Below are positions 41,331 through 51,179 of a stretch of 64,000 nucleotides of DNA, piece after piece. This DNA is from Persicaria tinctoria. Taxonomy: Eukaryota; Streptophyta; Magnoliopsida; Caryophyllales; Polygonaceae. The stretch spans positions 3,344,001 through 3,408,000 of the forward strand of contig JBANSL010000009.1 in the NCBI GenBank assembly GCA_037127255.1. The letters are read 5' to 3'. Under the pieces are notes generated by a model that was not told where the DNA came from, ran no database searches, and worked only from the letters and a program-made list of their open reading frames with translations. How positions within the stretch are numbered: the first letter of the stretch is position 1; each line of letters opens with the position of its first letter. The position numbers and the translations under genes were made by a program.

Positions 41331-43498
41331 GAGTTCGACTCGAAACTTGTTTCACTGATGAAGTCAGCTAGAGATTGAGCGAGGATTGCTTTCCGCGGAG
41401 TGTATTCTATCTCAAATTCTGTGAGTTCGACTGCCCATTTCATCATTCTCCCCGATAAACATGGTGAATGGAGGATCTGTCGCATCGGTAACTCTGTCAT
41501 TACTCTGACTGGATGGTCTTGAAAATAGGGCCTCAACCTTCTTGCCGCGAATATCAAACACAGGATCATTTTCTCCACTGGTTCATATCTTGTCTCCGCG
41601 TCCTGAAGGACACGACTGATGTAGTAGACCGGGAACTTTTCTTCTTGTGTCAAGACTGCACTGATGGTGACATTTTTTACAGATAAATACAGGTGGAGGA
41701 CCTCTTGTTTCTCAGGTTGGTGAAGGGTAGGAAGCGATGCTAGAAAAAGTTTTAAATTTTCAAAAGCTTCCTGCAATTCGGGAGTCCACCGTATCGGTCC
41801 TCTCTTCTTGAGTAGAGCAAAGAAAGGTAATGACTTATCTACCAGGCAGGAGCAAAAACGGCTCAAATAGTTCACTGCTCCATTCAGAGATTGTAATTCT
41901 TTGATTGTCCGCGGAGGTTGAAGATTCTTAATTGCTGATACTTTTTCAGGATTAACATCAATTCCCCTATGGCTAACCATAAAACCAAGGAATTTCCCAG
42001 AATCAACCCCAAAGACACATTTCTCCGCGTTTAAATTCAAACCTCCTCTCCGAAGGGAATCGAAGGTTTCCTGTAAATCCGCGGCGTGATCCTCTGCTCT
42101 CTCACTTTTGACGACAATATCATCAACATAAATCGAGACATTTCTACCGATTTGATTATGAAAGATCCGGTCGACTGTTCTCTGAAACGTTGCTCCCGCA
42201 TTTCTGAGTCCAAAGGGCATAACGCGGTAGCAAAAAATTCCCTGGCTGGTGATGAAAGTCGTAGCCTTCTTGTCTGAAGGATCCAGTTTTATCTGATTGT
42301 ATCCTGAGTATGCATCAAAGAAACTAAGGACCTTGTTTCCCGCGGTTCCATCGACAAGTTCATCTATGGATGGAAGAGGGTAACTATCTTTTGGGCAGGA
42401 TTTGTTAAGATCAGTAAAATCGATACACATCCTCCATTTCCCATTAGACTTCTTCACCAGGACTACGTTTGAAAGCCATTCAGAATCTTCCACTTCCTCT
42501 ATGAAGCCAGCTTCTAGCAGTTTATTAGTTTCTTCTTTTGCCGCGGCAGATTTTTCTGGTGCCATCTTTCTCCTCTTCTGCACTATAGGCTTCGTCTCCG
42601 GGCGAATCCTTAACGTATGTAATGCTATTGCGGTTGGTACACCTAGCAGGTCCCGAGGACTCCACGCAAAGATGTCTCTTGACCTCGCTATGATTTCTAA
42701 AACTCTGACTCTTTCTCTTTCTCCCAATGCCTGTCCCAGATAAACTTTTTCCTTTGAGTTAGAAAAGGGGGTGAACGTAATTTTCTCATCCGCGGTAGAC
42801 ATCTTAACTTCTGTTGGCCGAACCTCCAGTTCAGCTTCTGAGAACTCAGCTGGATCGCTGTCCCCAACCTCGGATTCGCAATTCTCACTTACACACATTA
42901 CTTCTTTATTCTTCTTAATGGAAGTTAAGTAACAGCTTCTGCTTTCCGGTTGTTGTCCGCGGACCTCGCCTATTCCTCCACCTGGTATCGGGGATTTTCC
43001 CAAAAAGTGGTAGATTGAAACTACCATTTGAAACTTGTAGAGAGAGACACGGCCCAACAAAGCATTATATACGGTGGGAATCTTTACTACTGTGAAAACA
43101 ATATCTTCCATACGCCTTTTAGGAGGCGTCCCTAAGACAACTGTAAGCTCTATCGTGCCAGCCACTTGTACTTCTCCTCCTGAGAATGTGATCAACGTTC
43201 CCGGATAAGGCTTCAATGATGCCACAGAGATTCCCATTTGAGAAAATGCTTCCCACGATAGGATGTCTACAGAGGATCCTGTATCTATAAATACTCTTTT
43301 GACGGTTTTGGCAGCTATCTGTGCATGGATGACTAGCGGGTCTGAATGTGGCATCCTTATCTCCTCCGCGTCCTTTGGGGTGAAGGAAATGTCCTCATGC
43401 TGTGTGAGGGAAATTCTTCTACTTGACGCGGATGGTGGTTGTCTTCCTTCCCTTTCATAGTTTCTTTTCTCCTGCCTGCTGGACCCGGCCATAGACAA
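41234..43498 (-). CDS. Tat pol: protease, reverse transcriptase, RNase H
   Basis: A 754-residue open frame. Aspartic protease DTGSS at residues 72-76. RT block FFDAYSGYNQIKLD from 393 and catalytic YVDD at 457-460, with DFTDLNKSCPKDSYPLP upstream, a wording typical of the Tat lineage. The connected RNase H follows (KNVTISAVL, then PVRVMTELPMRQIL). The frame ends just inside the second RNase H at a TGA. It is in frame with gag upstream and integrase downstream, so gag-pol is one reading frame of about 1,830 codons. RT and protease look intact. Confidence 0.93.
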   Translation of the reverse strand: MSMAGSSRQEKRNYEREGRQPPSASSRRISLTQHEDISFTPKDAEEIRMPHSDPLVIHAQIAAKTVKRVFIDTGSSVDILSWEAFSQMGISVASLKPYPGTLITFSGGEVQVAGTIELTVVLGTPPKRRMEDIVFTVVKIPTVYNALLGRVSLYKFQMVVSIYHFLGKSPIPGGGIGEVRGQQPESRSCYLTSIKKNKEVMCVSENCESEVGDSDPAEFSEAELEVRPTEVKMSTADEKITFTPFSNSKEKVYLGQALGERERVRVLEIIARSRDIFAWSPRDLLGVPTAIALHTLRIRPETKPIVQKRRKMAPEKSAAAKEETNKLLEAGFIEEVEDSEWLSNVVLVKKSNGKWRMCIDFTDLNKSCPKDSYPLPSIDELVDGTAGNKVLSFFDAYSGYNQIKLDPSDKKATTFITSQGIFCYRVMPFGLRNAGATFQRTVDRIFHNQIGRNVSIYVDDIVVKSERAEDHAADLQETFDSLRRGGLNLNAEKCVFGVDSGKFLGFMVSHRGIDVNPEKVSAIKNLQPPRTIKELQSLNGAVNYLSRFCSCLVDKSLPFFALLKKRGPIRWTPELQEAFENLKLFLASLPTLHQPEKQEVLHLYLSVKNVTISAVLTQEEKFPVYYISRVLQDAETRYEPVEKMILCLIFAARRLRPYFQDHPVRVMTELPMRQILHSPCLSGRMMKWAVELTEFEIEYTPRKAILAQSLADFISETSFESNSPTERSEWTLRVDGAANKDGCGAGVTLTAPDE

Positions 43499-43585
43499 AC
43501 CTCCTGCGAGGGTGTTGATGAAGCCTTCTGGTTCGGGTATCTGGCCTCCTTCTGTCTTTCGAGCTTCTCTCTGATTAACAGATCT

Positions 43586-45118
43586 CTAAGCTACTGGTGT
43601 GTTGTTGTATCTTCCTCCGCGTCCCTTTCTTCCTCTCCCTTTTCCCTGGTTATGGAATGGGAAATCCCTGCGCGGATTTTGTTGCCTTTCAAATCGTTCT
43701 TGTGGAAACCGAGATTCATCAAACCTGGGACCTCGGTCCTCCCAACGAGGTCTGTGATCGGGTCGGTTCTCCCTCCTAGGTGGAGATCTCACATCGTGAT
43801 TTCTGTATTGACTCTCTCGAGGATGATGGGTACGCGGATGATCCTCTCTATGACGAGACCCTTGACCCCTTTCTACGTTCATGTGCACCTCATCACGGTT
43901 AGGGCGAAAATCGATTGCTTCCGAATGATGTCTGGGTGGCTTGGCTTTCTCTTTTCTGAACTTTCCTGCCAATTTCCCTAGAAATCCCGAATTCCCCGTA
44001 TTTGCCTTTGAGCTGGACGCGGCTGCTTCCTCTGCCTCAATTTGTCTAGAGACTCGCTCTCTTAAGTCATCATAGCTTGTGGGCTTTTTTCAAAATAAGT
44101 ATGTCTTAAAATCCCCTTCAGCCAGATTACCCATAAGTATGATAATAGCCGATTCGTGATTGAAGTTAGGGATTTGGACCACCATACTGGTGAAACGAGT
44201 GAAAAAATGCCCCAAGGACTCCCCAGCTCCTTGCCTGATGGAATTCAAATCAAGCATCGTCTTCTTTCTCGATCGCGCACTTTTAAAATGAGAAGTGAAG
44301 ATGTGAGACATTTGGGCAAAACTAGTCACGGACCCTTTGGGAAGGTTGGTGAACCCAGTTAGTGCGATCTTCGTTAGGGTTGAAGGGAACGTTCTGCATA
44401 ACATGGCGTCATTGTACTCGTTAATCCCCATTGCAGTAGCAAAATGACAGAGATGATCTTCAGGATCAGTTGTTCCATCATACTTCATGAGGTTCACATC
44501 TCTCCATCGCTTTGGTACTGCCGCGGAGCTGATTTCTTGAGTAAACACTGACGGGAACCCGACTGGTGCATTCTCGTTTCTTCTCTCCATAGAATCAGAC
44601 TTGGTCGAGGTTGAAACATCTGTCGACCGGTCCCCGCGTCGAAGTTTACCTTCTCTGTGATAATGATCGTCTTGCCACGTTTGGTATGGTACCTCTTGGT
44701 TCTGAAAACCATAGTTCCAGTTACTGGGATTTTCGAAAACAGTGTTATGACGATCAAAATTCCCATACTGTCCCTCTGGCCTATAATTTCCTTGCTGACG
44801 CGGATTTTGTCCCCATTGATCATAGTAATAGTATTGAGTCTGTTCCTGTTGAAATGGATTTGGCTGTTCGTGTCGTGTTTCATAATACTAGAAGTTTTGT
44901 GGGATGAATCCTCCACCTAATCCATGCTGATTACCGTAGGGTTGAGAAGGTGTTTCAAGGTTCTGCCCTCCCATCTCAGTATTAGGATTAGTCGGGGGCG
45001 TCAGTGGTACATACATGCTTGAGGCTTCTTGATCCTGGTGATCTCCTTGACTCGTGCTCTGAGTCTGGTGATTTTGGCTATCACCCATTTCCTTGCTATT
45101 GTGAATTGTACCTATCAC
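43586..45118 (-). pseudogene. Tat gag with three in-frame stops
   Basis: Start Met candidates lie at 45118 and 45088. Order: a Gln/Asn/Tyr/Pro-rich N-terminus, a Retrotrans_gag domain (KYDGTTDPEDHL, then FTNLPKGSVTSFAQM, then QGAGESLGHFFTRF) at about 44090-44520, then an Arg/His-rich basic tail and a Gly/Arg end (KGRGRKGRGGRYNN). No CCHC knuckle is seen. In-frame stops: TAG at 44888-44890, TGA at 44090-44092, TAG at 43586-43588. The frame stays the same throughout and runs on into protease. Each stop is one C-to-T change from a sense codon, consistent with deamination of methylated cytosine. Confidence 0.88.
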
Positions 45119-45207
45119 GGCAGAAAGTTTGATGTCAGATATCCGAAAACTTACAATTGTGGATTTTAATCAAATAAAAAATCGGAAACCCCTTAGTGTG
45201 AGGGGGT

Positions 45208-45225
45208 TTCCCACAGACGGCGCCA
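45208..45225 (-). other. Tat element primer binding site
   Basis: The minus strand reads TGGCGCCGTCTGTGGGAA starting 1 bp inside the 5' LTR, with the TGGCGCC start common to Gypsy primer sites. The exact tRNA is not assigned. Confidence 0.85.
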
Positions 45226-45226
45226 G

Positions 45227-45951
45227 TGAAAAGCCTCGAAACGAAAGGCCACTATTTTTATGTGGGGCCCGGGAACCTCCTTGATGAAATTTACGCCCTT
45301 CTCGACGGACTTACCTGACCCGCGCCGAAGGAATCGACGCGGCCCAACCTGTTCCGCGGGAAGTTAAGCTAATTTGTTTCAATTACGAATTACGGTTCCC
45401 TGATCGAGTTTTCCCTAGACAATTTGGAAACCTAACTTGTTGTACTTGTCGTCGTTAAGAGTCTTGAGGCTTATGAATATCAACTCTTAATAGAATTTTA
45501 TGCTAAAAGTAGACAGGTTTTACGTTCGCGGAGATAGATGTTAGCTCAGGATGTGTAATCTTTTCTTTTTGTCAGACTTCTCTTTCGCGTGTAATGGCTT
45601 CTTCCTCTTTTTTCTCCTGGTTTCAATCTATCTTAATCCGCCTTCTTTTCTTTCCTCCATTCTATTTTGTTTTCCAAAAAGTCCCCTTTTATGATGAAGT
45701 TTTTCTCTATTTATAGACTTTCGCCTCTCTTGCATGTCATGCCACGTGGCGTTCTTCTTTCAACACGTGTTATACTCGTTGGATGTGGGCATGATCGCCA
45801 CGTACCTATTTTTTCCATCCGCGGACGACCTTTATGAGTAGTTTCTTTGACCTTCGTCCGCGGGTAGCAAAATCTTCTTGTTTCGCTTTTTACTTGATTT
45901 GTTTGGTACTTCTCGTGCTCTGACAGATGTTTCTTGGTCTTGGTTTAGTCA
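45227..45951 (-). repeat. Tat element 5' LTR
   Basis: Same ends as the left LTR. One of the seven differences (G/T near 45353) turns a GCCGCGG into TTCCGCGG, giving this copy a fourth TCCGCG site. Confidence 0.95.
45700..45865 (-). promoter_or_regulatory. Tat LTR promoter with TATA, G-boxes and TCCGCG sites
   Basis: On the minus strand a CTATAAATAG box lies at 45707-45716. Upstream of it (higher coordinates) are three ACGT elements within about 70 bp: GCCACGTGGC, ACACGTGT and CCACGTAC. Two TCCGCGG sites follow at about 45823 and 45862. The left LTR has the same arrangement (TATA at 32225-32234). G-box clusters are typical of ABA, stress or light response; actual inducibility is inference. 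Confidence 0.7.
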
Positions 45952-46486
45952 GATACAACCCCATATTTTCACCCATAATATAGAAAAAAAATATAATTCC
46001 ATACTTGATTACTAGTAATAAAAATATAATTATTTTTAAAAATTAATTAAAAATTTGATATGATTTGATATAATATATAAAGTAATTATGTTAAATCAAT
46101 ATAGATAGAACAAAACATCATAATTCTATGTTAACTTTTATAAATAAAACAGCACAACTAAGTTCATCCAATTTAGTGCTATAAAATTCACATTAAAAAA
46201 TTAGTCTATAAAATTTTCCCTTCAAAAAATATTCACTTGAACTCATAACTCATATTTGAATGATTTTATTTTTATAAATTAAAAATTAAGCCTTGTTAGT
46301 TAATTAATTTAATTAATTAATCATATATGATCATTCACCAATCTAATTTATAATAAAATATATACTACTTATTAACTAATTGAAAATAATAAGATTAAGT
46401 TTGAATAATATTTTATCCAATTTTATGATAACTTTTATAGTAAAAATCTAAATTTAATATTAATACCACTTAAAAAATAAAAAGAG
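45952..46486. other. AT-rich flank right of the Tat element
   Basis: Starts with the GATAC target duplication (45952-45956). No gene. Confidence 0.55.
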
Positions 46487-46513
46487 AAAATTTGTGCCAA
46501 AGGCACAAATTTT
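46487..46513. other. Perfect palindrome, 12-bp arms
   Basis: AAAATTTGTGCC and GGCACAAATTTT are separated by AAA. It may be a hairpin or the edge of the repeat-rich tract that follows. Confidence 0.85.
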
Positions 46514-47870
46514 CGTCCTAATTTGAAGTTTGTCTTAGCTTTTGTAAAAATTAGTGGAATGTCCACTTTTATAATTTCGGATGGTTATTTGACGATATTG
46601 CCCTTCCCTCTTCTTTTACCGTTGTTCAACCCGTTCTAGGGCAAATTTCGTTCACAGAGAGCTCATATCCATCGGTTCATCTTGAGATATCAGATCTCAT
46701 ATCCCCCGTCTAACCTTCATCACCGCCTCCTTGACCACCACCGCCTCCTTGACCACCACCGCTCCGCCGCCCGGCTCTCACCTCCGGCACCGCCCCCCTG
46801 ATCACCACCGCCACCCCCTCCCGGCCGCAGCAGTCGCCCCAATCGCAGACGATTGGAGCCTTCTGGCGCCGAATCGCGATTGGAGAACATGTTACAGGGG
46901 ATGACGAATCGGAGCCTCCGGCGAATCGGATTGGAGACCATGTTACAGGGGATGACGAATCGGAGCCTCCGGCGAATCGGATTGGAGACCATGTTACAGG
47001 GGATGACGAATCGGACACTGGGCAATTTTACCCGTTCCGGCCTCGCCTCTCCGACTACGCGATTTCCGATTCCGGCTCCCTCCGTTGTCAAAGATCTGGG
47101 GCTTCACCAATCGCTAATTATCACCAGTTGAAGATCGTTTGAGCATCTGTCAATTCCGGGTCCCTCCATCTGGCGATTTCATCATTTGAGCATCTGTCAA
47201 TTCCGGCTCCCCTTCAATTTCCGATTCCGCGCTTCCTCCGTTGTCGAAGATCTAGGGTTTCCGATTCCGCCTGTCGTTCCGGCCATGGCAGTTGTACGCA
47301 TGTCCGCCCTCTCTTCCCCCTGCAATCAGTCCCCTACAATAGCTTATGTAAGTTGGCACATTGTATGTATATACTCATCATTTTATCTTTGTTCTATTGT
47401 TGTGTTTTTCTTCTACTGCTATGTGTTTTGCTGCTCAAAGACCAGGGTCGCCACTGACATAGCAAGGATTTTGTGTTTTGCTGCTATGTGTTTTGCTCCT
47501 CCAAATCTGATCGAGACAGTTGCTGGCTTCGCATCTATTGTCTCGACTATTGCATAATATGTGCTGACATGATTCTGATTTGCCCTTCTTCCAACCAGAT
47601 TAGTATGTAGTTTATTAAACAATCAGTGTATGATCTTTGGAGTATTCGTTTTAAAACAATAAAACAGTCATTGGATGATCTATAGAGGATTCAGTTTAAA
47701 CCAATAATATATGAGTGTTGTTTCTTCTTGTGTTGACATGAATTTTGTTGGTTAAATAGAAATTAATTTTATCGATGTTGTTACTGCTAGAACTTGCATT
47801 ATTTTGCACATATACACTAGAATTATTGTTTTGTTTCTTATTCATTGTTAAAAAAATATCTAGCATTAGT
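46514..47870. other. GC-rich gene-like start of the repeat tract, with 51-bp repeats
   Basis: A CpG-rich, pyrimidine-rich block (46700-47340). It contains three 51-bp repeats (46868-47020; marker ATGTTACAGGGGATGACGAAT), then AT-rich DNA. Frames are open on both strands but no domain is recognised. Composition resembles a captured plant promoter and first exon. Confidence 0.45.
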
Positions 47871-47879
47871 TGTTGTAGT

Positions 47880-50714
47880 TGTGAAGCTTGTAAATGATGA
47901 CATCTTCAATGCTGACATCTTCGATGATGACATCTTTAATGCTGACATCTTTTGAAATAGATGTTTCTAGTAACTTGAGAATATTTAAAATGAAGCCTTT
48001 CCATTTCTATTTTTTTTTCGTTTTATAAGGTTGTTGTCTTAGTCTGCTGACACTGCAAAAAAGATGACATTGACATATATCAGATTCTTTTCCCTCATAA
48101 TTGTGAGTGCTGACATGTGAACAATATCAAATTCTTTTTATAAGGTTGTTGTGTTAGTCTGCTGACACTGCAAAAAGATGACATTGACATATATCAGATT
48201 CTTTTCCCTCATAATTGTGAGTGCTGACATGTGAACAATATATGATTAGATGTGCTGACATCTTCTACAAACATGTAAATGTTGACATCTTCTGGAAAGA
48301 AATGCTGACATCTTAGCATATTTGAGGTGAAAAGTTGATTTTTCTTTGTGTTGACATGAGTTTTTAAATTATTAAAAACCATGTCATCAAACTTAATTTG
48401 AAACTAGAGATGCTTGCCTAGAATGCATGCTTGCCTATGGTCTTTTTCGGCCACCGGAGATCATTTCAGGGCTTAAAATTGAGTTTTTATGTTTTTTTTC
48501 GACAACATCAACAATTTTGTTATTTTATTTTTATCGCTTAACAACTAGGGTTTGGTTCCACTTTTCCTATTTAATAACGTGTTTGTATATTTACATTGAA
48601 GTGCCTTGAGATTTCTGACTTATCTAGAGATATTAGCTAGTAGCTTTACAAAGTTTAATTGTGTGCTGACATGTTTCTTTTTTATTTCTAATTGTGCGTT
48701 GACATGTTTTTTTTATTTCTAATTGCGTGCTGACATGCTCTCTTTTTGTGCAATTCAAGTTGATGTATATGTTTTTTTTGTTAGAATGTATAAGTTCCTT
48801 TTTTATTTCTAATTGTGTGTTGACATTGTCTCTTTTTGTGCAATTCAAGTAGATTTATAGGTTCTTTTTTTATTTTTAATTGTGTACTGACATGATCTCT
48901 TGTGCAAATATAGCTTTTTCTTTTATCAGTCTCTATAAGTGCAGAAGCCCTCTTGTCATTCTGAAATTATTTCTTTTTCCCCTTTGGGATTTTGAGTTTA
49001 TGGTTCTAGGTCGTAGAGAGTTTAGGGTTTTAGGGTTTTGTTGTTGTATCATCTTGTGGCTGCTGTAGCTTCTGATTTTCGCTTGCATTTTAATTCCGCT
49101 GATTTCGGGTCGATTTTTGAGGCTACTGTAGCTTCTGAATTTCGCTTGCATCTTGCTTTTGCGGATTTTGGGTCTCTTTAGGGGCTGCTGTAGCTTCTGA
49201 ATTTCATCTTCTGTTGTTGTATCTTTTGTAACTTAAATGTTGATATTTAGCTTCAATGTTGACATTTAGCCTAAATGTTGACATTTAGCCTAAATGTTTG
49301 ACATTTATGCTAAATGTTATGTGCAATTCAAGTTGATGTATATGTTTTTTTGTGCAATTCAAGTTGATGTATATGTTTTTTTTTTATGCAATTCAAGTTG
49401 ATGTATATGTTTTTTTTATGTTCTTTTTTTATTTATAGGTTCATTTTTTATTTATAATTGTGTGCTGACATGATCTCTTGTGCAAATATAACATGCTCAA
49501 TTCCAATGTGTAATTAACTTGATTTGGCATTTGTATGAAATTCATTTAGTACTTTAAAGTGTGCTTTCTTTATTTTTCCTTGTCATTTTTCGTAATATTC
49601 TTGATTGATAAGTCATATTTTTTAGATTTACACTTGCATACCTCTTTACTAGACTTATTGCTGGGAGGAATGTGATATTTCACATTATTTGCTTAAAATT
49701 AAGAGGGAATAACAATCTTGCTGACATCCGGTGTCAGCAATTTCAATTTGCATAACAGATTGTTATATGTGCATATCATATAGGTATATTTGCATAACAA
49801 TAACTTATATTTCTTTTTCCCCTTTGGGATTTTGAGTTTATGGTTCTAGGTCGTAGAGAGTTTAGGGTTGTAGGGTTCTTTTTCGCTTGCATCTTGCTTC
49901 CGCTGATTTCGGGTCTCCTTTCGGGGTTGCTGTAGCTTCTGAATTTCATCTTCTGTTGTTGTATCTGTTGTAACTTAAATGTTGACATTTACCTTCAATG
50001 TTGACATTTAGCTTCAATGTTGACATTTAGCTTCAATGTTGACAATTAGCCTAAATGTTGACAATTAGCCTAAATGTTGACATTTAGCCTAAATGTTGAC
50101 ATTTAGCCGTTGATGGGCAAAAACTTTATCTTTTACTATTTCTTTTCACATTATTTGCTTAAAATTAAGAGGGAATAATAATCTTGCTAACATCCGGTGT
50201 CAGCAGTTTCAATTTGCATAACAGATTGTTATATGTGCATATCATGAAGTTATATTTGCATAACAGTAACTTATATTTGCAAAACATAAACTTCTTATTT
50301 TTCACTTTTTATCTAATTAACTTTCTCTTTTTTCTTTTTTCTTTTTTTGGTTATCTGAGAACATAGCAAGGTTTTGTGATCTGTTTTGCTAGTTATGCTA
50401 TATTTATCCCATTCTCCCTATGAAGTATGAATTCTCTTGCTAGTTATGCTATGTTTTATATTGATGTGTATGTTTTTTTTCTATATTTCTAATTGTGACT
50501 GACATGGTCTCTTTTTGTGCAATTGAAGTTGATGTATAAGTTCTTTTTTATTTATAATTGTGTGCTAACCTGGCCTCTTTTTGTGCAAATGTGTATACAA
50601 ATGTGTACTGTTTATTAGGAGTTCCTACTTCTTTTTTTTCTCTTTTTTTTTTGGTTGTGGCGTGAACATAACTCTTATTTGTTTATTTGAATGTTATGTT
50701 ATAATATAATTAAA
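47880..50714. repeat. TGACAT- and TTGCATAAC-rich decayed repeat tract
   Basis: Dozens of GCTGACAT/TTGACATTTAGC units and TTGTGCAA(T/A) units are interspersed with T-runs. Two ~100-bp segments (near 48120 and 48180) are near duplicates, as are 48970-49060 and 49810-49880. No gene. Confidence 0.65.
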
Positions 50715-50782
50715 ATCCTTTTAGCTCAATGGTAGAGTGATGTGCTTATGCACAAATATGTGGGTTCGAATCCCGCATAGGC
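50715..50782 (+). other. tRNA-like pol III unit with perfect A and B boxes
   Basis: TAGCTCAATGG at 50722-50732 matches the A-box consensus and GGTTCGAATCC at 50763-50773 matches the B box. T-stem GTGGG/CCCGC and D-stem GCTC/GAGT pair. The anticodon arm is TGTGC-TTAT-GCACA, a five-pair stem with a four-base loop, so it is not a normal tRNA. The acceptor pairs only 5 of 7. Best read as a tRNA-derived SINE head or a TE-borne tRNA-like RNA. Relatives: 2592-2662 and 56436-56490. Confidence 0.65.
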
Positions 50783-51179
50783 TAAAATTTATAATAATTC
50801 TAGTAATTTACAATATTTTCTAATAATTGTTCAACAATAAGATATATTAGTGCAATTTTCTAGTAATTTATAATTGCATATTATACTTTTACATTTGCAT
50901 ATCATCAATCTATATTTGCATATTTTAATCTTATATTTGCATAACATCAATTTATAATTGCATATTATACTCTTACATTTGCATACTTTTACATTTGCTT
51001 TTATATGATTAGTTCATTCTTTTATATGATTTGTCACATTTTTTGCTTCAAATTAAGAGGTACAAACAATGTTGCTGACATCTGGTGTCAGCAGTAACAA
51101 TTTGCACAACAGATTGTTATTTGTGCATATCATAAAGCTATGTTTGCATAACAGTAACTTATATGTTGACATTTAGCTT
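50783..51179. other. AT-rich TTTGCATA-repeat DNA
   Basis: No gene. (T)TTGCATA units recur next to the tRNA-like unit. Confidence 0.5.

Larger units (their letters stand above)
32046..45864. other. Dispersed TCCGCG motif, about 48 sites across the Tat element
   Basis: Counting TCCGCG on either strand by eye gives about 48 sites in 14.2 kb, against about 8 in the other 49.8 kb. Sites include 32337, 32376, 33166, 33361, 34195, 36241, 36390, 38686, all eight 78-bp repeats, 39639, 40675, 41392, 41908, 42957, 43365 and 44799. The next base is usually T or G; frequent full forms are TCCGCGTC and the palindrome TCCGCGGA. They lie in LTRs, introns, and coding DNA of both strands. Confidence 0.85.
31746..45951 (-). 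mobile_element. Complete Tat-type Ty3/Gypsy retrotransposon with B3 genes
   Basis: A 14,206-bp insertion. The LTRs (725 bp each, 31746-32470 and 45227-45951) differ at about 7 positions by eye. The 5-bp target duplication GATAC is perfect (31741-31745 and 45952-45956). Transcribed leftward: PBS, gag, protease, RT, RNase H, a second RNase H and integrase. The second RNase H after the RT-linked one marks the Tat/Ogre lineage. Between integrase and the 3' LTR lie 7 kb with eight 78-bp tandem repeats, four B3-domain genes and an antisense three-exon gene. An antisense ORF here is known for Tat-lineage elements. I know of no report of B3 genes in one. gag-pol has five in-frame stops, so this copy probably relied on proteins from another copy. 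Confidence 0.95.

Noticed and set aside
50715..50782. A functional tRNA gene
   Set aside because: The anticodon arm has a four-base loop and the acceptor stem mispairs, despite perfect A and B boxes.
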